Notes under the pieces: model-generated
What the model was told of the DNA's origin: nothing
Seen by the model: only the letters and a program-made list of their open reading frames with translations
Database searches by the model: none
Program-made: the position numbers and the translations under genes
Assembly (NCBI GenBank): GCA_032622095.1
Contig: CP136066.1
Coordinates: 106,661,319-106,725,318, forward strand
Source: Siphonodentalium dalli
Lineage: Eukaryota; Mollusca; Scaphopoda; Gadilida; Siphonodentaliidae
Direction of reading: 5' to 3'
DNA length: 64,000 nt
Shown: piece by piece, positions 46,001 to 49,570 of the stretch
Layout: each line of letters starts with the position of its first letter
How positions within the stretch are numbered: the first letter of the stretch is position 1

Positions 46001-48966
46001 AGAATGAGATCCCCCAGAGGGTGAATAATTTTGTGACGCTACTTCGCCCAGCAGGCTAGCATCACCAAATTCACCCTGTGGGGACCTCATTCAGCTCAGG
46101 CCTCACTGTTATGGTAGACCTAGGATCAGATTGAAGTTCCCCAGTTGAAGTTGGCAATGTTCACCCATTAGTCAACTCGATTATTCTTTTTATCTTCTGC
46201 AAATTAGGGGATATAGAAACTGAACAGAAGGGAAAAAGTAACTAAAAACAATGCTAATTTTAGAAAATAGATATCGCTAAATTCACCCTCTGGAGACCTC
46301 ATTTTGCATATGACAGGCACACTATTTCAAGGTTTGCCAATGATACTCACACTTTCCAGAGTTATCCTTTGTTTATTTTATCTGTCCATAGCAGATTTGC
46401 TATATTCTCTCATCCAAGTTATTATAAAATGATATTGAGATATATATATAAGTATAAATACAATAGACAGATAGCATATACACAACACACATATAATATA
46501 CATATGGTGGGTTGAAATTTGTCAGTAGATTCTATGTTTTCTTCTGATATAATTTCTTCAGGTCTCAATCGCTACTGGCATATTATCATTCGATGTAAAC
46601 ATGTGAACCCTCTGGAGTACACTAATCGATCCCAATGTGGAACTACATCTAAATTCTGAATTAAGAGTGGTTGAGGTCCAAAGTCAATAATTTGAGACAA
46701 ACTGTTCATAAAATAACAAGTAATTAGAATTCTTACTTACACATTTCTTACATACTCACTTCTAATTACATACTTTTGAACTCTCCTTTTCTTCTTGAAG
46801 ACAATAATTTGTCCGAATAGACTTTGGATGAAGTGTCCTGCTCTTCTAGAGAAATAATCACTCATATTTACTGTGTTTTTATTCCAGAAGAATCTCAGAA
46901 GAATGATAGTGATAAATTGTGATGTTTTTCCACAAAAAGTAAGTATGGCAACAAATTCCTACACAGAACATTCATAACATATTTTTACATCCATTTTGAT
47001 TTTATTTCTATTGGCAAACATACGTATTTAGCTGTGCCCTATTGGTGCTCTTGTTCTTTATGTAGGAGGGGTTTTGGGGAACCTGATTACATTTTAGAGT
47101 GCACGGTATTCTGCCAGTAAAAGCAAAGCTGAGTAAGAGTACCTAATAATTATACAGGTTCAGCCAATTGTACCTTGAATTGCATGTTACTATGTTATAA
47201 GGGTTTCGTCTATTCATTATTTGTTGAGTTATGTAAAATGTTAAAATTTGTTGAGGCCAACTTTGGATCTTTGTAACGTAGTCTTGTAAGTCATGTCTAA
47301 ATGATTTTTTAATAGTATGATCGTGAGGCAGCATTAAGGGAACAATATCCATGTGTAAAAGATTTAGTCCATCATTTTTAGCTCAACTTGACAAAGTCAA
47401 GTTTCATCATTTTCCATTAGCATGGGCTACAGGTCGTACCTTTGGTTGGATCATGAAATTTGGCGTGGCTGTTGACATTAACATGGGGACGAGTCATTTT
47501 GGGGTCTTTCGGCATAAAATCATGGCAACAAGTGGCCATCTTGGATTTCACAATTCAATCCATTAGCATGGGCGGCTGATGGGATATGAGTCATTTTGCC
47601 GTCAGCCATCTTTGTTTTCAGAATTAAACAATTTAAATCCATTCCGTACCATTGGTCTAATGATTATGAAATTTGTCATGGCTGTTGACGTTTTGGGTTC
47701 ATTTAGCACCAACTTTCATATGGATCTTTGGGGTGACCCCGTGATGGGAGCCTTCCTTTTTTTTTCAAAATTCGTTTAAAAAACATGGCCAGCAGCAGCA
47801 TCTTGAATTTCAAACTTGAATCTATCGGCTAGATGGAGCCTCCCATATTTTTGTTAAAAAACATGGCCGCCAGCAGCCATCTTGGAAAGACACTTTCAAA
47901 TGCCAACAACTGATTAATAACGATACCTACCGAATGACAGAAACAAAATCCAGACTTTCATTTTCACAAACATGACAGATGATTTGATGACAGTAATAGT
48001 GTTCATGGTCTGATCATAAGGAGGTTGTTGCTGCAATTCCTCCTATGACATTAACATTCTAGTTTTACATACTTTGTCATTTCATATACTTGCTGAATCC
48101 CAAACTTTATATTTCTCTTCATGTTGACATCTAGTATTACTTTCAACTTTCCGCATTCCTAATTGCTCCATTGACTAACTCGTGAAGTTCCGGAAATGCT
48201 TCCTATCAATTAATATTTATTTTATATAAATATTTTATTATATAATGCGATAATCAATTGGGACATTTTTAGCTCCTATTTTTAGCTCAACTAGATAGTC
48301 AAGTTTTAGTTATTGCCATGGGTTGGTGACCATCATCTGTCTGTGCGTAGGGGTGTCCGTCTGTCAACAAATTTCCATTAGTCAGATTTCACACCCTGCA
48401 GGTCACATCTCTCATCCGATCATAACCAAATTTAATTTGGATCTTCGGGGTGACCTCTAGATGGGAGCCGTCAATATTTTTCTGAAATTTGTTAAAAATA
48501 TGGCAGCCATCTTGGATTTCAAATTTGAATCTGCAACCAACATTTATGAGAGAATTATATAAAAAATTTACAGGCATTTTTAAGTTCAACTCTAGATGGG
48601 AGCTAGCTATCACATTACAATCAAATTTTTCGGCCTTCTTGGATTTTACTCTTTACATGACAAAATCCTTTGGCATGTCCTGCAGCCAACATTTTTCATC
48701 CAATTGATCTCAAATTTCATATTGCTCTTCAGGTTGAGCTCTGGTATTACCTAAACATTTCAACTCTCTGCATTCCTTATCACTCCATTGACTAATGTAT
48801 GACATTATCCCCTTTCCAAGCTGAGCTACAGTGTCATTGACACTTTCATTTTAGCTCACGCATCATTTCCGTTTCATAATGATATTTTCTGATTTCAGCC
48901 CCCAACCTTTCGACAAAATCATGGAGTGAAGAAGAAGATAAATGGATGAGTGAATGCTATTCATAA
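6007..48966 (+). CDS. CCDC9: CCDC9 family protein (exon junction complex-associated), multi-exon gene
   Basis: Exons 6007-6018, 17496-17588, 20998-21183, 25318-25791, 27874-28035, 31075-31259, 32286-32335, 44016-45623 and 48899-48966 join with matching phases into 2838 nt (945 codons plus stop). Human CCDC9 is recalled as a nuclear RNA-binding protein, probably part of the exon junction complex. The assignment rests on PDPSYNFLSDRRR with RRHPQNFGGTNFE, and on SMTGKERRQY with RVDQERIDRQ and WRRAWDADKF; these match the conserved core of the family in order and spacing. The protein is longer than the vertebrate one (about 530 residues) because of low-complexity Arg/Asp- and Glu-rich exons. The N-terminal coiled coil expected before EVEADKRVAAEH is absent from the visible sequence and probably lies in the assembly gap at 7600-7699. 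CCDC9 versus CCDC9B cannot be resolved here. Confidence 0.85.
6239..6440. mobile_element. TTAA-flanked foldback element, family E (copy 1)
   Basis: An almost perfect palindrome of 202 bp. Starts TTAACCCTTTCAGTGCCAA and ends TTGGCACTGAAAGGCTTAA, with arms including TTTTTGTATCAACCCATATT and a centre near GAGCTCTTT. A second copy at 30179-30939 is split by a later insertion. Confidence 0.85.
6441..7195. other. Intron sequence, unassigned
   Basis: Intron DNA of the CCDC9 gene with fragments resembling family G near 6505-6575 (ACAGACAAAAAGATA, TTTTGAAGGATTCAT). A 119-codon frame at 6928-7287 runs into repeat sequence and has no recognisable motif. A coiled-coil exon of CCDC9 was looked for here and not found. 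Confidence 0.4.
7196..7599. repeat. GTCC-rich dispersed repeat, truncated by gap
   Basis: Starts with a short inverted repeat (GTCCCCCGAAAA...TTTTCGGGGGGAC) followed by CTATAGAAACGGGCTCTGTC and a CCGT/CGTC microsatellite. This is the type of repeat end also seen at 30250 and 32365. It runs into the assembly gap, so its right end is unknown. Confidence 0.55.
7600..7699. other. Assembly gap of 100 N
   Basis: Exactly 100 N, the usual placeholder for a gap of unknown size. At least about 550 bp of the 3' LTR, the left target-site flank of the retrotransposon and possibly a CCDC9 exon are expected in it. Confidence 0.98.
7700..8306 (-). repeat. 3' LTR (partial)
   Basis: Matches 16222-16818 almost base for base from TAGGTATCC to the terminal TGTAAC (read on the - strand). 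The part corresponding to 15663-16221 is missing into the assembly gap. It carries the same seven-copy GTTCCCT motif array (7868-8041) and TATA box as the other LTR. Confidence 0.93.
8307..8322 (-). promoter_or_regulatory. Polypurine tract
   Basis: On the - strand TTTAAAGGGGGGATGG directly precedes the TGTAAC start of the 3' LTR. This is the expected position of the plus-strand primer for reverse transcription. Confidence 0.8.
8410..9820 (-). pseudogene. Accessory ORF downstream of integrase: C2H2 zinc finger plus PLDLS motifs
   Basis: Three overlapping open segments on the - strand form one product broken by two apparent frameshifts (about 9620-9690 and about 8740-8865). The first has a C2H2 finger at 9697-9762 (CWDC, 12 residues, then H and H four residues apart) followed by a second CxxC (CPFC). 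The middle segment (9682-8741, 313 codons) is rich in Arg/Asp/Glu, then acidic, and has QPLDLST at 8954-8968. The last segment (ending 8410) closes with KPLDLSMKRKREE, the motif at 8434-8448 next to a basic nuclear-localisation-like tail. PxDLS is the docking motif for the corepressor CtBP. No membrane segment is present, so it is not an envelope protein. A nuclear DNA-binding corepressor recruiter is an inference. The family is not one I can name. Confidence 0.7.
9892..11130 (-). pseudogene. pol: Integrase of the Ty3/gypsy element (frameshifted)
   Basis: Segments in order: HHCC zinc-binding region (GGHMG...RDRFYW in one frame near 10960-11000, then KCPECQKRK in another), the catalytic core with AIDITGPLP (Asp near 10785), HTDQGRQFE (Asp near 10605) and DGLVERQNRT (Glu near 10496), giving a DDE triad with about 35 residues between the last two. 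A C-terminal part follows with KLKVGDMVLLR and KFDGPYTI at 9892-10249. At least four frame changes separate the segments, so this copy does not encode an intact enzyme. Confidence 0.9.
11131..11504 (-). pseudogene. Linker between RNase H and integrase
   Basis: Between the RNase H segment and the integrase zinc-binding region. On the - strand it reads in several short frames with Cys-rich text (near 11330-11450) but no confident motif. It probably belongs to the pol polyprotein and is too frameshifted to follow. Confidence 0.4.
11505..11990 (-). pseudogene. pol: RT connection and RNase H domain
   Basis: A 160-codon open segment. It starts in the RT C-terminal region (GLCSYYRRHIRNFAKIAKPL, then the tether KLTEKDTKFVW). 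It continues with RNase H: FIVDTDASQDAIGAVLSQ (catalytic Asp), YYSRTLSKPERSYGVTRKEL (Glu), VRSDHGALNWL (Asp). All three acidic residues are present. Confidence 0.92.
11920..12905 (-). pseudogene. pol: Reverse transcriptase (frameshifted)
   Basis: Three open segments. 12903-12670 has the N-terminal HTIDTGDARPIKTGT. 12523-12074 has the fingers and palm with FRVMPMGLCNSGATFERLM and the catalytic FVDD at 12224-12235. 12231-11920 has LKISPKKCHIFKEKCSFLGH and IQTWAIPTKVKDVRSFFGL. These are typical Ty3/gypsy RT blocks in order. The section between 12530 and 12670 (WIVSSP-type palm start and CVDYR region) reads in other frames. Confidence 0.93.
12987..13256 (-). pseudogene. Protease-RT spacer region of pol
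   Basis: An 89-codon segment (MPVKVENDDIIGRN..., with IFDPSRPDVPIRLINMDSQP) between the protease and RT. Ty3 elements of this type usually have a beta-rich spacer here with a RPDVPI..LIN-like phrase. No catalytic motif is seen. Confidence 0.6.
13318..13796 (-). pseudogene. Aspartic protease of the retrotransposon (frameshifted)
   Basis: The 13796-13482 segment holds CLIDTGATVSVMHSKIF with the active-site Asp-Thr-Gly at 13632-13640. The next segment (13509-13318) carries the second conserved block, DTPAILGYNFLNCN. A one-frame jump around 13495-13505 lies in a run of seven C/G bases. Confidence 0.88.
13907..15585 (-). pseudogene. gag: Gag of the retrotransposon (frameshifted)
   Basis: The 15585-14365 segment (406 codons) starts MTKDRRRKVVTRSSAKRQ, runs through a long Asn/Gly/Tyr-rich region and enters the capsid-like core with SWSDYMAHFNMVDRINGW, MKLMQLSIHLRGSARGVL and LTSRFEPKNQ. 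The core continues at 14354-14109 in another frame (LPELAQEIKRLVRMAYP, FRDSLHD). A zinc knuckle begins at 13945-13956 (CNYC) with its His at 13930-13932. The last Cys is displaced by one base, so it reads Leu. The start is the first ATG after the leader and primer-binding site. Confidence 0.9.
15641..15657 (-). promoter_or_regulatory. Primer-binding site candidate
   Basis: On the - strand TGGTGGCAGCGGTTAAC follows the LTR end by five bases. TGG-starting sequences directly after the 5' LTR pair with the 3' end of a host tRNA. The tRNA was not identified. Confidence 0.65.
15663..16818 (-). repeat. 5' LTR (complete, 1156 bp)
   Basis: Runs from TGTAACAAAG (from 16818, - strand) to GGTTACA (15663), so it has TG...CA ends. 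A TATA box GTATAAAAGG lies at 16411-16420, with an array of GGGAACGCA-type motifs upstream (to 16556) and one copy near the expected start site (16385). This implies a U3 of about 430 bp and a long R-U5 of about 720 bp. A CACGTGA E-box sits within the array at 16466-16473. Confidence 0.9.
16385..16556 (-). promoter_or_regulatory. Array of seven GGGAACGCA-type motifs with TATA box in U3
   Basis: On the + strand TGCGTTCCCT or a one-base variant occurs seven times, often with CA or GA just before. Six copies lie upstream of the TATA box at 16411-16420 in transcription order and one lies about 30 bp downstream of it. A repeated motif in a promoter suggests binding of one factor. The same array is in the other LTR (7868-8041). 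Confidence 0.7.
16819..17257. other. Intron sequence, unassigned
   Basis: Right flank of the retrotransposon. No repeat end or exon recognised. A possible exon-like TTGCAG...GTGAGT at about 17180-17195 is too short to support. Confidence 0.4.
17258..17474. mobile_element. Foldback element with TA borders, family B (copy 2)
   Basis: TACAGTAATGCC... to ...GGGCATTACTGTA, with long inverted arms meeting at CTCTCGGGGAGAG (about 17360). It ends 21 bp before the CCDC9 exon at 17496, so it sits in the 3' splice-site region of that intron. Confidence 0.85.
17496..17588 (+). CDS. CCDC9: CCDC9 exon, end of the coiled-coil region
   Basis: Acceptor TTATGATAG, donor AAG|GTGAGA, 31 codons, phase 0 at both ends. 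EVEADKRVAAEH aligns with the residues that directly follow the N-terminal coiled coil in the family, and the rest (Thr/Pro/Ser/Lys-rich) is linker. Because it begins at this point of the alignment, an upstream exon coding for the coil must exist. Confidence 0.75.
17589..18124. other. Intron sequence, unassigned
   Basis: No repeat end, RNA gene or exon recognised. Short frames on both strands have no motif. Confidence 0.4.
18125..20555. repeat. Family C tandem array with higher-order structure
   Basis: Bounded by TTTTTAGCTCAACTTTAC and hairpin at the left and AAAGTTGAGCTACAGTGTCA then TTGACACTTTC at the right. Between them are about 14 units of 155-164 bp, each with ACAGGTCGTACC, GATCATCATGAAATTTGTCA, GGGAACGAGTCATTTTGGGG and ACATGGCCGCC..CAGCCATCTT. 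Unit starts fall at 18342, 18506, 18670, 18825, 18988, 19152, 19307, 19470, 19634, 19798, 19953, 20117 and 20281. Several open frames in it are by-products of the repetition. Confidence 0.9.
20556..20997. repeat. Degenerate repeat with GGAAAA-rich text, plus intron
   Basis: About 20575-20700 (TTGGAAAACCTGTGAA, CCTTGAAAAGACTGGAA, CCTTGAAAACCCTGGGAAAA) resembles text at 41610-41960. The remainder is plain intron up to the acceptor at 20997. A 178-codon frame on the - strand across it has no recognisable motif. Confidence 0.35.
20998..21183 (+). CDS. CCDC9: CCDC9 exon, charged linker
   Basis: Acceptor GTTGGGTGTTACAG, donor CAG|GTATAT, 62 codons in phase 0. The product is hydrophilic, with DDRKAHFSDDRKGGRH and a basic RRSKSAGRGKQLAKFSQKEL. 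The position fits the low-complexity region between the coiled coil and the conserved core of CCDC9. No domain is recognised in the exon alone. Confidence 0.7.
21184..21419. other. Intron sequence, unassigned
   Basis: Plain AT-rich intron between the donor and the next element. Confidence 0.4.
21903..22078. mobile_element. Foldback element nested in family F
   Basis: A near-perfect palindrome. TTATAAGGATTAACTGTCAT and GTGGACATAACTTGT are repeated in reverse complement on the other side of AAACCCTTCGGGTTT (about 21980-21995). Non-coding. Confidence 0.85.
22079..24400. other. Interior of family F, unassigned
   Basis: GC-rich subrepeats at 22075-22150 (AACGCAGTCGAT..AACCGTCAA) are followed by AT-rich DNA without recognisable coding sequence. 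CACGTAGAGCTACGTAAGATC at about 23040 is a local imperfect palindrome. Confidence 0.35.
24767..24979. mobile_element. TTAA-type miniature element, family G (copy 2, left end lost)
   Basis: Shares GTATACATTGGAATGGTCT, GGTGGGAAATGTTCAGATA and TTTAGTATAGAAAGGGTTAA with the copy at 4631-4902. The left TTAACCC end is missing, and the element directly follows the end of family F. Confidence 0.65.
25013..25264. mobile_element. Foldback element, family H (copy 1)
   Basis: A palindrome. Left AAGCCTTGAAATATCGTGTC and right GACACCCTATTTCAAGGCTT pair, then TCCCCAGAGGGTGAATTTAG and GTGATGCTACCCCGC pair with their complements. Each arm itself holds an inverted pair around GCAGGCTAGC. It ends 53 bp before the acceptor of the CCDC9 exon at 25318. 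A degraded copy is at 45975-46337. Confidence 0.85.
25318..25791 (+). CDS. CCDC9: CCDC9 exon, Arg/Asp-rich repeats
   Basis: Acceptor GCTTTCTTTACAG, donor GAT|GTGAGT, 158 codons in phase 0. Starts DTCINIVVVNEDALYNNDCK, then turns into tandem octads: KRDSWHEN twice, KRDSWNEN, KRDSWNDE (24-bp units), followed by DDFHDHRR twice and DEQNDRRD. It ends with GHFHPYERKQEDVD. Such R/D/E-rich low complexity is common in RNA-processing factors. The frame also runs upstream into the family H element (from 25189), which is not part of the exon. Confidence 0.8.
25792..26133. other. Intron sequence, unassigned
   Basis: No feature recognised. Confidence 0.4.
26134..26286. mobile_element. Degenerate foldback element
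   Basis: CTAGTGTTTTTGAGTG at the left pairs with CACTCAAAAACACTAG at the right. Inner arms ATACCGAAAA and GAACAAATGT pair imperfectly with TTTTCGGTAT and ACATTTGTCT. Unit of 153 bp, non-coding. Confidence 0.7.
26287..26930. other. Intron sequence with a small palindrome
   Basis: GTTTCTCCTC at about 26560 pairs with GAGGAGAAAC at about 26600 around an imperfect TGATCGC..GATC centre. Nothing else recognised. Confidence 0.35.
26939..27709. mobile_element. Non-autonomous hAT-type element with 8-bp target duplication
   Basis: Ends are CAGTGTTCGC and GCGAACACTG, in inverted orientation, flanked by a perfect direct repeat CCGATTAA at 26931-26938 and 27710-27717. Eight-base duplications and CAGTG-type ends are the hallmark of hAT transposons. 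Sub-terminal TTGGCCAAA...TTTGGCCAAATG text recurs in reverse near the right end. No transposase is encoded in the 771 bp. Confidence 0.9.
27812..27903 (+). repeat. 46-bp tandem duplication of a 3' splice site
   Basis: ATCGTTTACTTACAG|GGACC and ATCGTTTACTTTCAG|GGACC, each followed by ACCTCCTGACCCCTC and TATAACTT, occur 46 bp apart with only two or three differences. Acceptors end at 27827 and 27873. Only the downstream one keeps the CCDC9 frame. The upstream one adds 46 nt and reaches TGA within about 20 codons. Confidence 0.85.
27874..28035 (+). CDS. CCDC9: CCDC9 exon, first conserved core block
   Basis: Acceptor TACTTTCAG, donor AAG|GTTCGT, 54 codons in phase 0. GPPPDPSYNFLSDRRREGPP followed by ERSRRHPQNFGGTNFEAV matches the family block in which a P-N/D-P-x-x-N-F-L-x-D-x-R-R stretch precedes R-R-H-x-x-N-x-G-G-x-x-F-E. 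This is one of the two segments that identify the gene. Confidence 0.92.
28036..28816. other. Intron sequence, unassigned
   Basis: No exon, repeat end or RNA gene recognised. Confidence 0.4.
28817..30107. mobile_element. 1.3 kb terminal-inverted-repeat element, family I, non-autonomous
   Basis: TTACCGTACTGACCCG at the left and its exact reverse complement at the right. Next to each end is GGGCTTAAAC(T/A)CG text (GTGGGCTTAAACTCGGATAT at left; GGGTGGGCTTAAACACG twice at right). Interior is AT-rich and shows no transposase. Confidence 0.75.
30179..30939. mobile_element. TTAA-flanked foldback element, family E (copy 2), split by insertion
   Basis: TTAACCCTTTCAGTGCCAAG at left and TTGGCACTGAAAGGGTTAA at right. 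The arms match the intact copy at 6239-6440, but the left arm stops at AAATTTATT and resumes as TTATAATAATGTGATAC about 547 bp later. The host element is therefore older than the insertion at 30250-30796. Confidence 0.85.
30250..30796. repeat. GTCC-type repeat nested in family E
   Basis: Starts ATGCCCCCGATCTCCGATGG AGATTTGGGGGTATATAG, then GTCCGTCCGTACG. About 185 bp of text (CGAACGTTTCAACTCATAAC ... CCAGAGTTACGCCCCTTTTT) occurs twice in tandem. It ends CAGTCGGGGGCGTTACCTCC. Similar in style to repeats at 7196 and 32365. Non-coding. Confidence 0.75.
31075..31259 (+). CDS. CCDC9: CCDC9 exon, second conserved core block
   Basis: Acceptor GATTTTACTAG, donor AAG|GTATAA, 61 codons plus two bases (phase 2). 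SMTGKERRQYSEWRSERDRV followed by DQERIDRQKSNSGEWRRAWD corresponds to the most conserved stretch of CCDC9 proteins (SMTGRER..Y..WK.ERE.IDQER..R....GQWRREWD type). It is strongly helical and highly charged. Confidence 0.95.
31260..32285. other. Intron sequence, unassigned
   Basis: No repeat ends or coding sequence recognised. Confidence 0.4.
32286..32335 (+). CDS. CCDC9: CCDC9 short exon
   Basis: Acceptor TTAACTTTTTAG, donor CTG|GTAAGT, 50 nt entering in phase 2 and leaving in phase 1. Product SFDEPSNSARTEPAKRPG. Supported by splice sites, by phase agreement with both neighbours and by its place directly after the WRRAWDADKFE block. Confidence 0.7.
32365..33740. repeat. 174-bp tandem repeat array in a GTCC-ended element
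   Basis: The left end has TATACCCCC..GGGGGGTATAC and a GTCCGTCCGTGC microsatellite. The right end has GAGGGGGTATGCACC. Between, TGGATGTTCACTA occurs with starts at 32510, 32684, 32858, 33032, 33206, 33380 and 33554, an exact 174-bp period. Because 174 is divisible by three, repetitive open frames appear (32512-32775 and 33025-33519), which are not genes. The layout resembles tandem-repeat-bearing non-autonomous elements known from bivalves. Confidence 0.88.
33741..34445. repeat. Diverged tandem repeats with AATGCTAGTGACT
   Basis: About 700 bp built from AATGCTAGTGACTCATTTAC, ATGAAATTCATGTTGAAATG and TTAATTAATGC in units of roughly 65-75 bp, increasingly diverged toward the right. It directly follows the 174-bp array. 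Confidence 0.75.
34446..36019. other. Intron sequence, unassigned
   Basis: Long intron before the large 3' exon. Open frames of 60-108 codons have no motif, and none shows matching splice sites. AT-rich. Confidence 0.35.
36020..36284. mobile_element. TTAA-type miniature element, family A (copy 3)
   Basis: TTAATAATTTCATGAATGAT at left (degraded end), then GCTGCGCTGGTGCAGCATTA, two CTCTTATATATGCGAG hairpins, and TTTTCGCAAAATTTCAGAAA at right, where the final TTAA is lost (GAAAGGGTCAC). Confidence 0.65.
36285..37469. repeat. Intron with a short diverged repeat
   Basis: 36745-37130 holds two diverged copies of ATCTCAGCCAAGGGTTATCG...TTTGCCA.CA.GACTGC.TTCAAAAGA. Related text occurs at 45725-45980. 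The remainder is unassigned. Confidence 0.45.
37470..37890. repeat. Dispersed repeat with poly-C tract (second copy)
   Basis: Resembles about 3050-3395: AATTCC-rich text, a run of about 22 C (37650-37671), then TTGGTCTAAAAACAAT and TGGTGTGTCACGCATG. A run of nine G at 37490 and nine C at 37873 flank it. Confidence 0.5.
37891..39142. other. Intron with SINE-like tail
   Basis: At 38320-38380 CATATGGCCTAGCGGCTAAA followed by ATGACGTTAAACACTAACTA and AGCAAACAAAC resembles the 3' tail of molluscan SINEs of the GACGTTAAAC type. No tRNA-like head with clear A and B boxes was found upstream. The rest is unassigned. Confidence 0.4.
39143..39360. mobile_element. Foldback element with TA borders, family B (copy 3)
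   Basis: TACAGTAATGCCCTAAATAA ... to ...GGGCATTACTGTA with long arms meeting at CTCTCACTGAGAG (about 39248). Near-complete. Confidence 0.85.
39361..39564. other. Intron sequence, unassigned
   Basis: No feature recognised. Confidence 0.35.
39565..39820. mobile_element. TTAA-flanked miniature element, family A (copy 4)
   Basis: TTAACCCTTTCATGACAG at left and TCATGAAAGGGTTAA at right. It has two CTCTTATATATGCGAG hairpins and GTAAATATTGTTAAACCAAT between them, the best-preserved family A copy in the window. Confidence 0.85.
39821..40140. other. Intron with a 30-base G tract
   Basis: An uninterrupted run of G at 40000-40029 is preceded by AATGACGAC. Such a tract may form quadruplex structure and is prone to length error. 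Nothing else recognised. Confidence 0.6.
40141..40872. mobile_element. Terminal-inverted-repeat element, family J, with TTAAG palindromes
   Basis: GAGGCCCTTTTCACATTTAT at left is repeated in reverse complement at right. Next to each end are TTTGCGCTTAAGCGCAAA-type palindromes (one at left, four at right with C-to-T variants). The middle has two diverged copies of about 200 bp (CAGCATC.CTGTCC ... CCTGCACAGAT.T.TACCATTTCCATG). Confidence 0.75.
40873..42104. other. Intron, mostly unassigned
   Basis: 41610-41960 has GGGAAAGTTATGGAAAAAGG and TTTGGAAAAGTCATAG, resembling 20575-20700. The 87-codon frame at 41561 falls in this repeat. Otherwise no feature. Confidence 0.35.
42105..42251. mobile_element. 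Foldback element, family B (copy 4, internally deleted)
   Basis: Left arm GACAGTAATGCCCTAAGTAA... is complete, but the right arm retains only about 35 bp (GTGGTTAAGGAGTCAATTAC then TTATGGCATTACTGT). Confidence 0.8.
42252..43458. other. Intron with possible SINE fragment
   Basis: At about 42520-42640 GTGATATCGGTAGAGCAAGG followed by TTTACATCCGAGACCCACTC looks like the A-box and degraded B-box of a tRNA-derived SINE head. The link is weak. The rest is unassigned. Confidence 0.3.
43459..43582. mobile_element. Small foldback element
   Basis: GAGCATGTTAACGTTATTG at left pairs with CAATAACGTTAACATGTTC at right. An inner GATGGTAAAACATGAA / GAGTTTTACCTC pairing is weaker. 124 bp. The 94-codon frame on the - strand here is a by-product. 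Confidence 0.6.
43583..44015. other. Intron sequence, unassigned
   Basis: Ends at the acceptor TTCTAATTGACAG (44015). Confidence 0.4.
44016..45623 (+). CDS. CCDC9: CCDC9 large exon: RG repeats, acidic tail and heptad-length repeats
   Basis: Acceptor at 44015, donor GATG|GTGAGT at 45624, 1608 nt, entering and leaving in phase 1. Near the start is KPSGRGRGRGRGRGRGG, an RG-rich RNA-binding type stretch. A Ser/Asp/Glu-rich region follows (DDSWEDATEDSS, resembling the acidic WEDISEDEE tract of the vertebrate protein), then Pro/Ser text (PEFTPVSPDLIMSPDLM). At 45197-45406 are ten 7-residue units of the type AQEGIND from a 21-bp minisatellite. The exon keeps a single open frame of more than 530 codons. 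Confidence 0.88.
45624..46887. repeat. Intron with repeat fragments, including degraded family H
   Basis: 45725-45980 repeats ATATCTCAGCCAT text also seen at 36745. 45975-46337 holds the ends of family H (GTGTGTCTGTCATTTGTAGA and CCTCATTTTGCATATGACAG) with only one diverged internal pair. Confidence 0.55.
46888..46938 (+). CDS. CCDC9: CCDC9 alternative exon with in-frame stop
   Basis: Acceptor TTTTTATTCCAG and donor AAA|GTAAGT bound 51 nt. Entered in phase 1 from 45623 it codes EESQKNDSDKL and a TGA at 46920-46922, 16 nt before the donor. It could give an alternative short C-terminus, or act as a poison exon. The length is a multiple of three, so the frame downstream is unchanged. Splice-site quality is the only support. 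Confidence 0.5.
46939..47377. other. Intron sequence, unassigned
   Basis: No feature recognised. Confidence 0.35.
47378..48060. repeat. Dispersed repeat family C (copy 3)
   Basis: Starts TTTTTAGCTCAACTTGACAA and has two to three diverged units with CTACAGGTCGTACCTTTGG and AACATGGCCGCCAGCAGCCA. The right end is less clear than in other copies. Confidence 0.65.
48283..48856. repeat. Dispersed repeat family C (copy 4)
   Basis: Starts TTTTTAGCTCAACTAGATAG and ends GCTGAGCTACAGTGTCATTG then ACACTTTCATTTT. It lies just upstream of the acceptor of the last coding exon. Confidence 0.7.
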
Positions 48967-49570
48967 AGAACTATTCTGTTTTTTTCCATAATTTCATGCA
49001 GAAATTGGTGTTGGATTGCTTCAATCTTAAATACACAAATTTCATTGAGACACATGGTTTTTAAGTGTCTTTTAGTTCATGGTCTTCAGGGCCACAAAAT
49101 GAATCTCATAATTAGTGCTTTTTGCTGCATCTGCATCATTTATTTTAAGTTGTTACTTAATATTTACATAGCCTGTGTGTGCTGCACTAAATCCTGTTCG
49201 TTGATTGGTCAATTGCCCATTGGGTCATGCTTTTCATTTCCAAATAAAATGTACCTTAACATGAACCGCGATGTCACATCCTGTTGACCTAGATGACTAA
49301 ATGCGGTAAATTGAATAACTGGGATATGTTTTTGAGTGCGCGGCCATAGACTATTCGATCAGTAAGTCACAGGTAGAATATTGGTTTCTGACTTACAGTG
49401 CTGCATGTTATAATAACCTACAGTGCTGCATGGTATAATATTCAAACTTGTGTTTTGTTGAGGGGTATATCTCTGTGGCTGTTGGAGCACATTTAGTGTG
49501 AATAGCTTCTCGATTCACACAATGTACCCAATGACCCCGCACCCTTCAATAAAGCACACTCAAACTACAT
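48899..49570 (+). CDS. CCDC9: CCDC9 last coding exon (to 48966) and candidate 3' UTR
   Basis: Acceptor TTCTGATTTCAG ends at 48898. Entered in phase 1 from 45623, it codes APNLSTKSWSEEEDKWMSEC, then YS and TAA at 48964-48966. The Trp followed by acidic residues near the C-terminus resembles the conserved WGEEVEL-type end of the family, which favours this exon as the normal terminus. AATAAA at 49548-49553 is a candidate polyadenylation signal. The UTR end is a guess. Confidence 0.7.
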
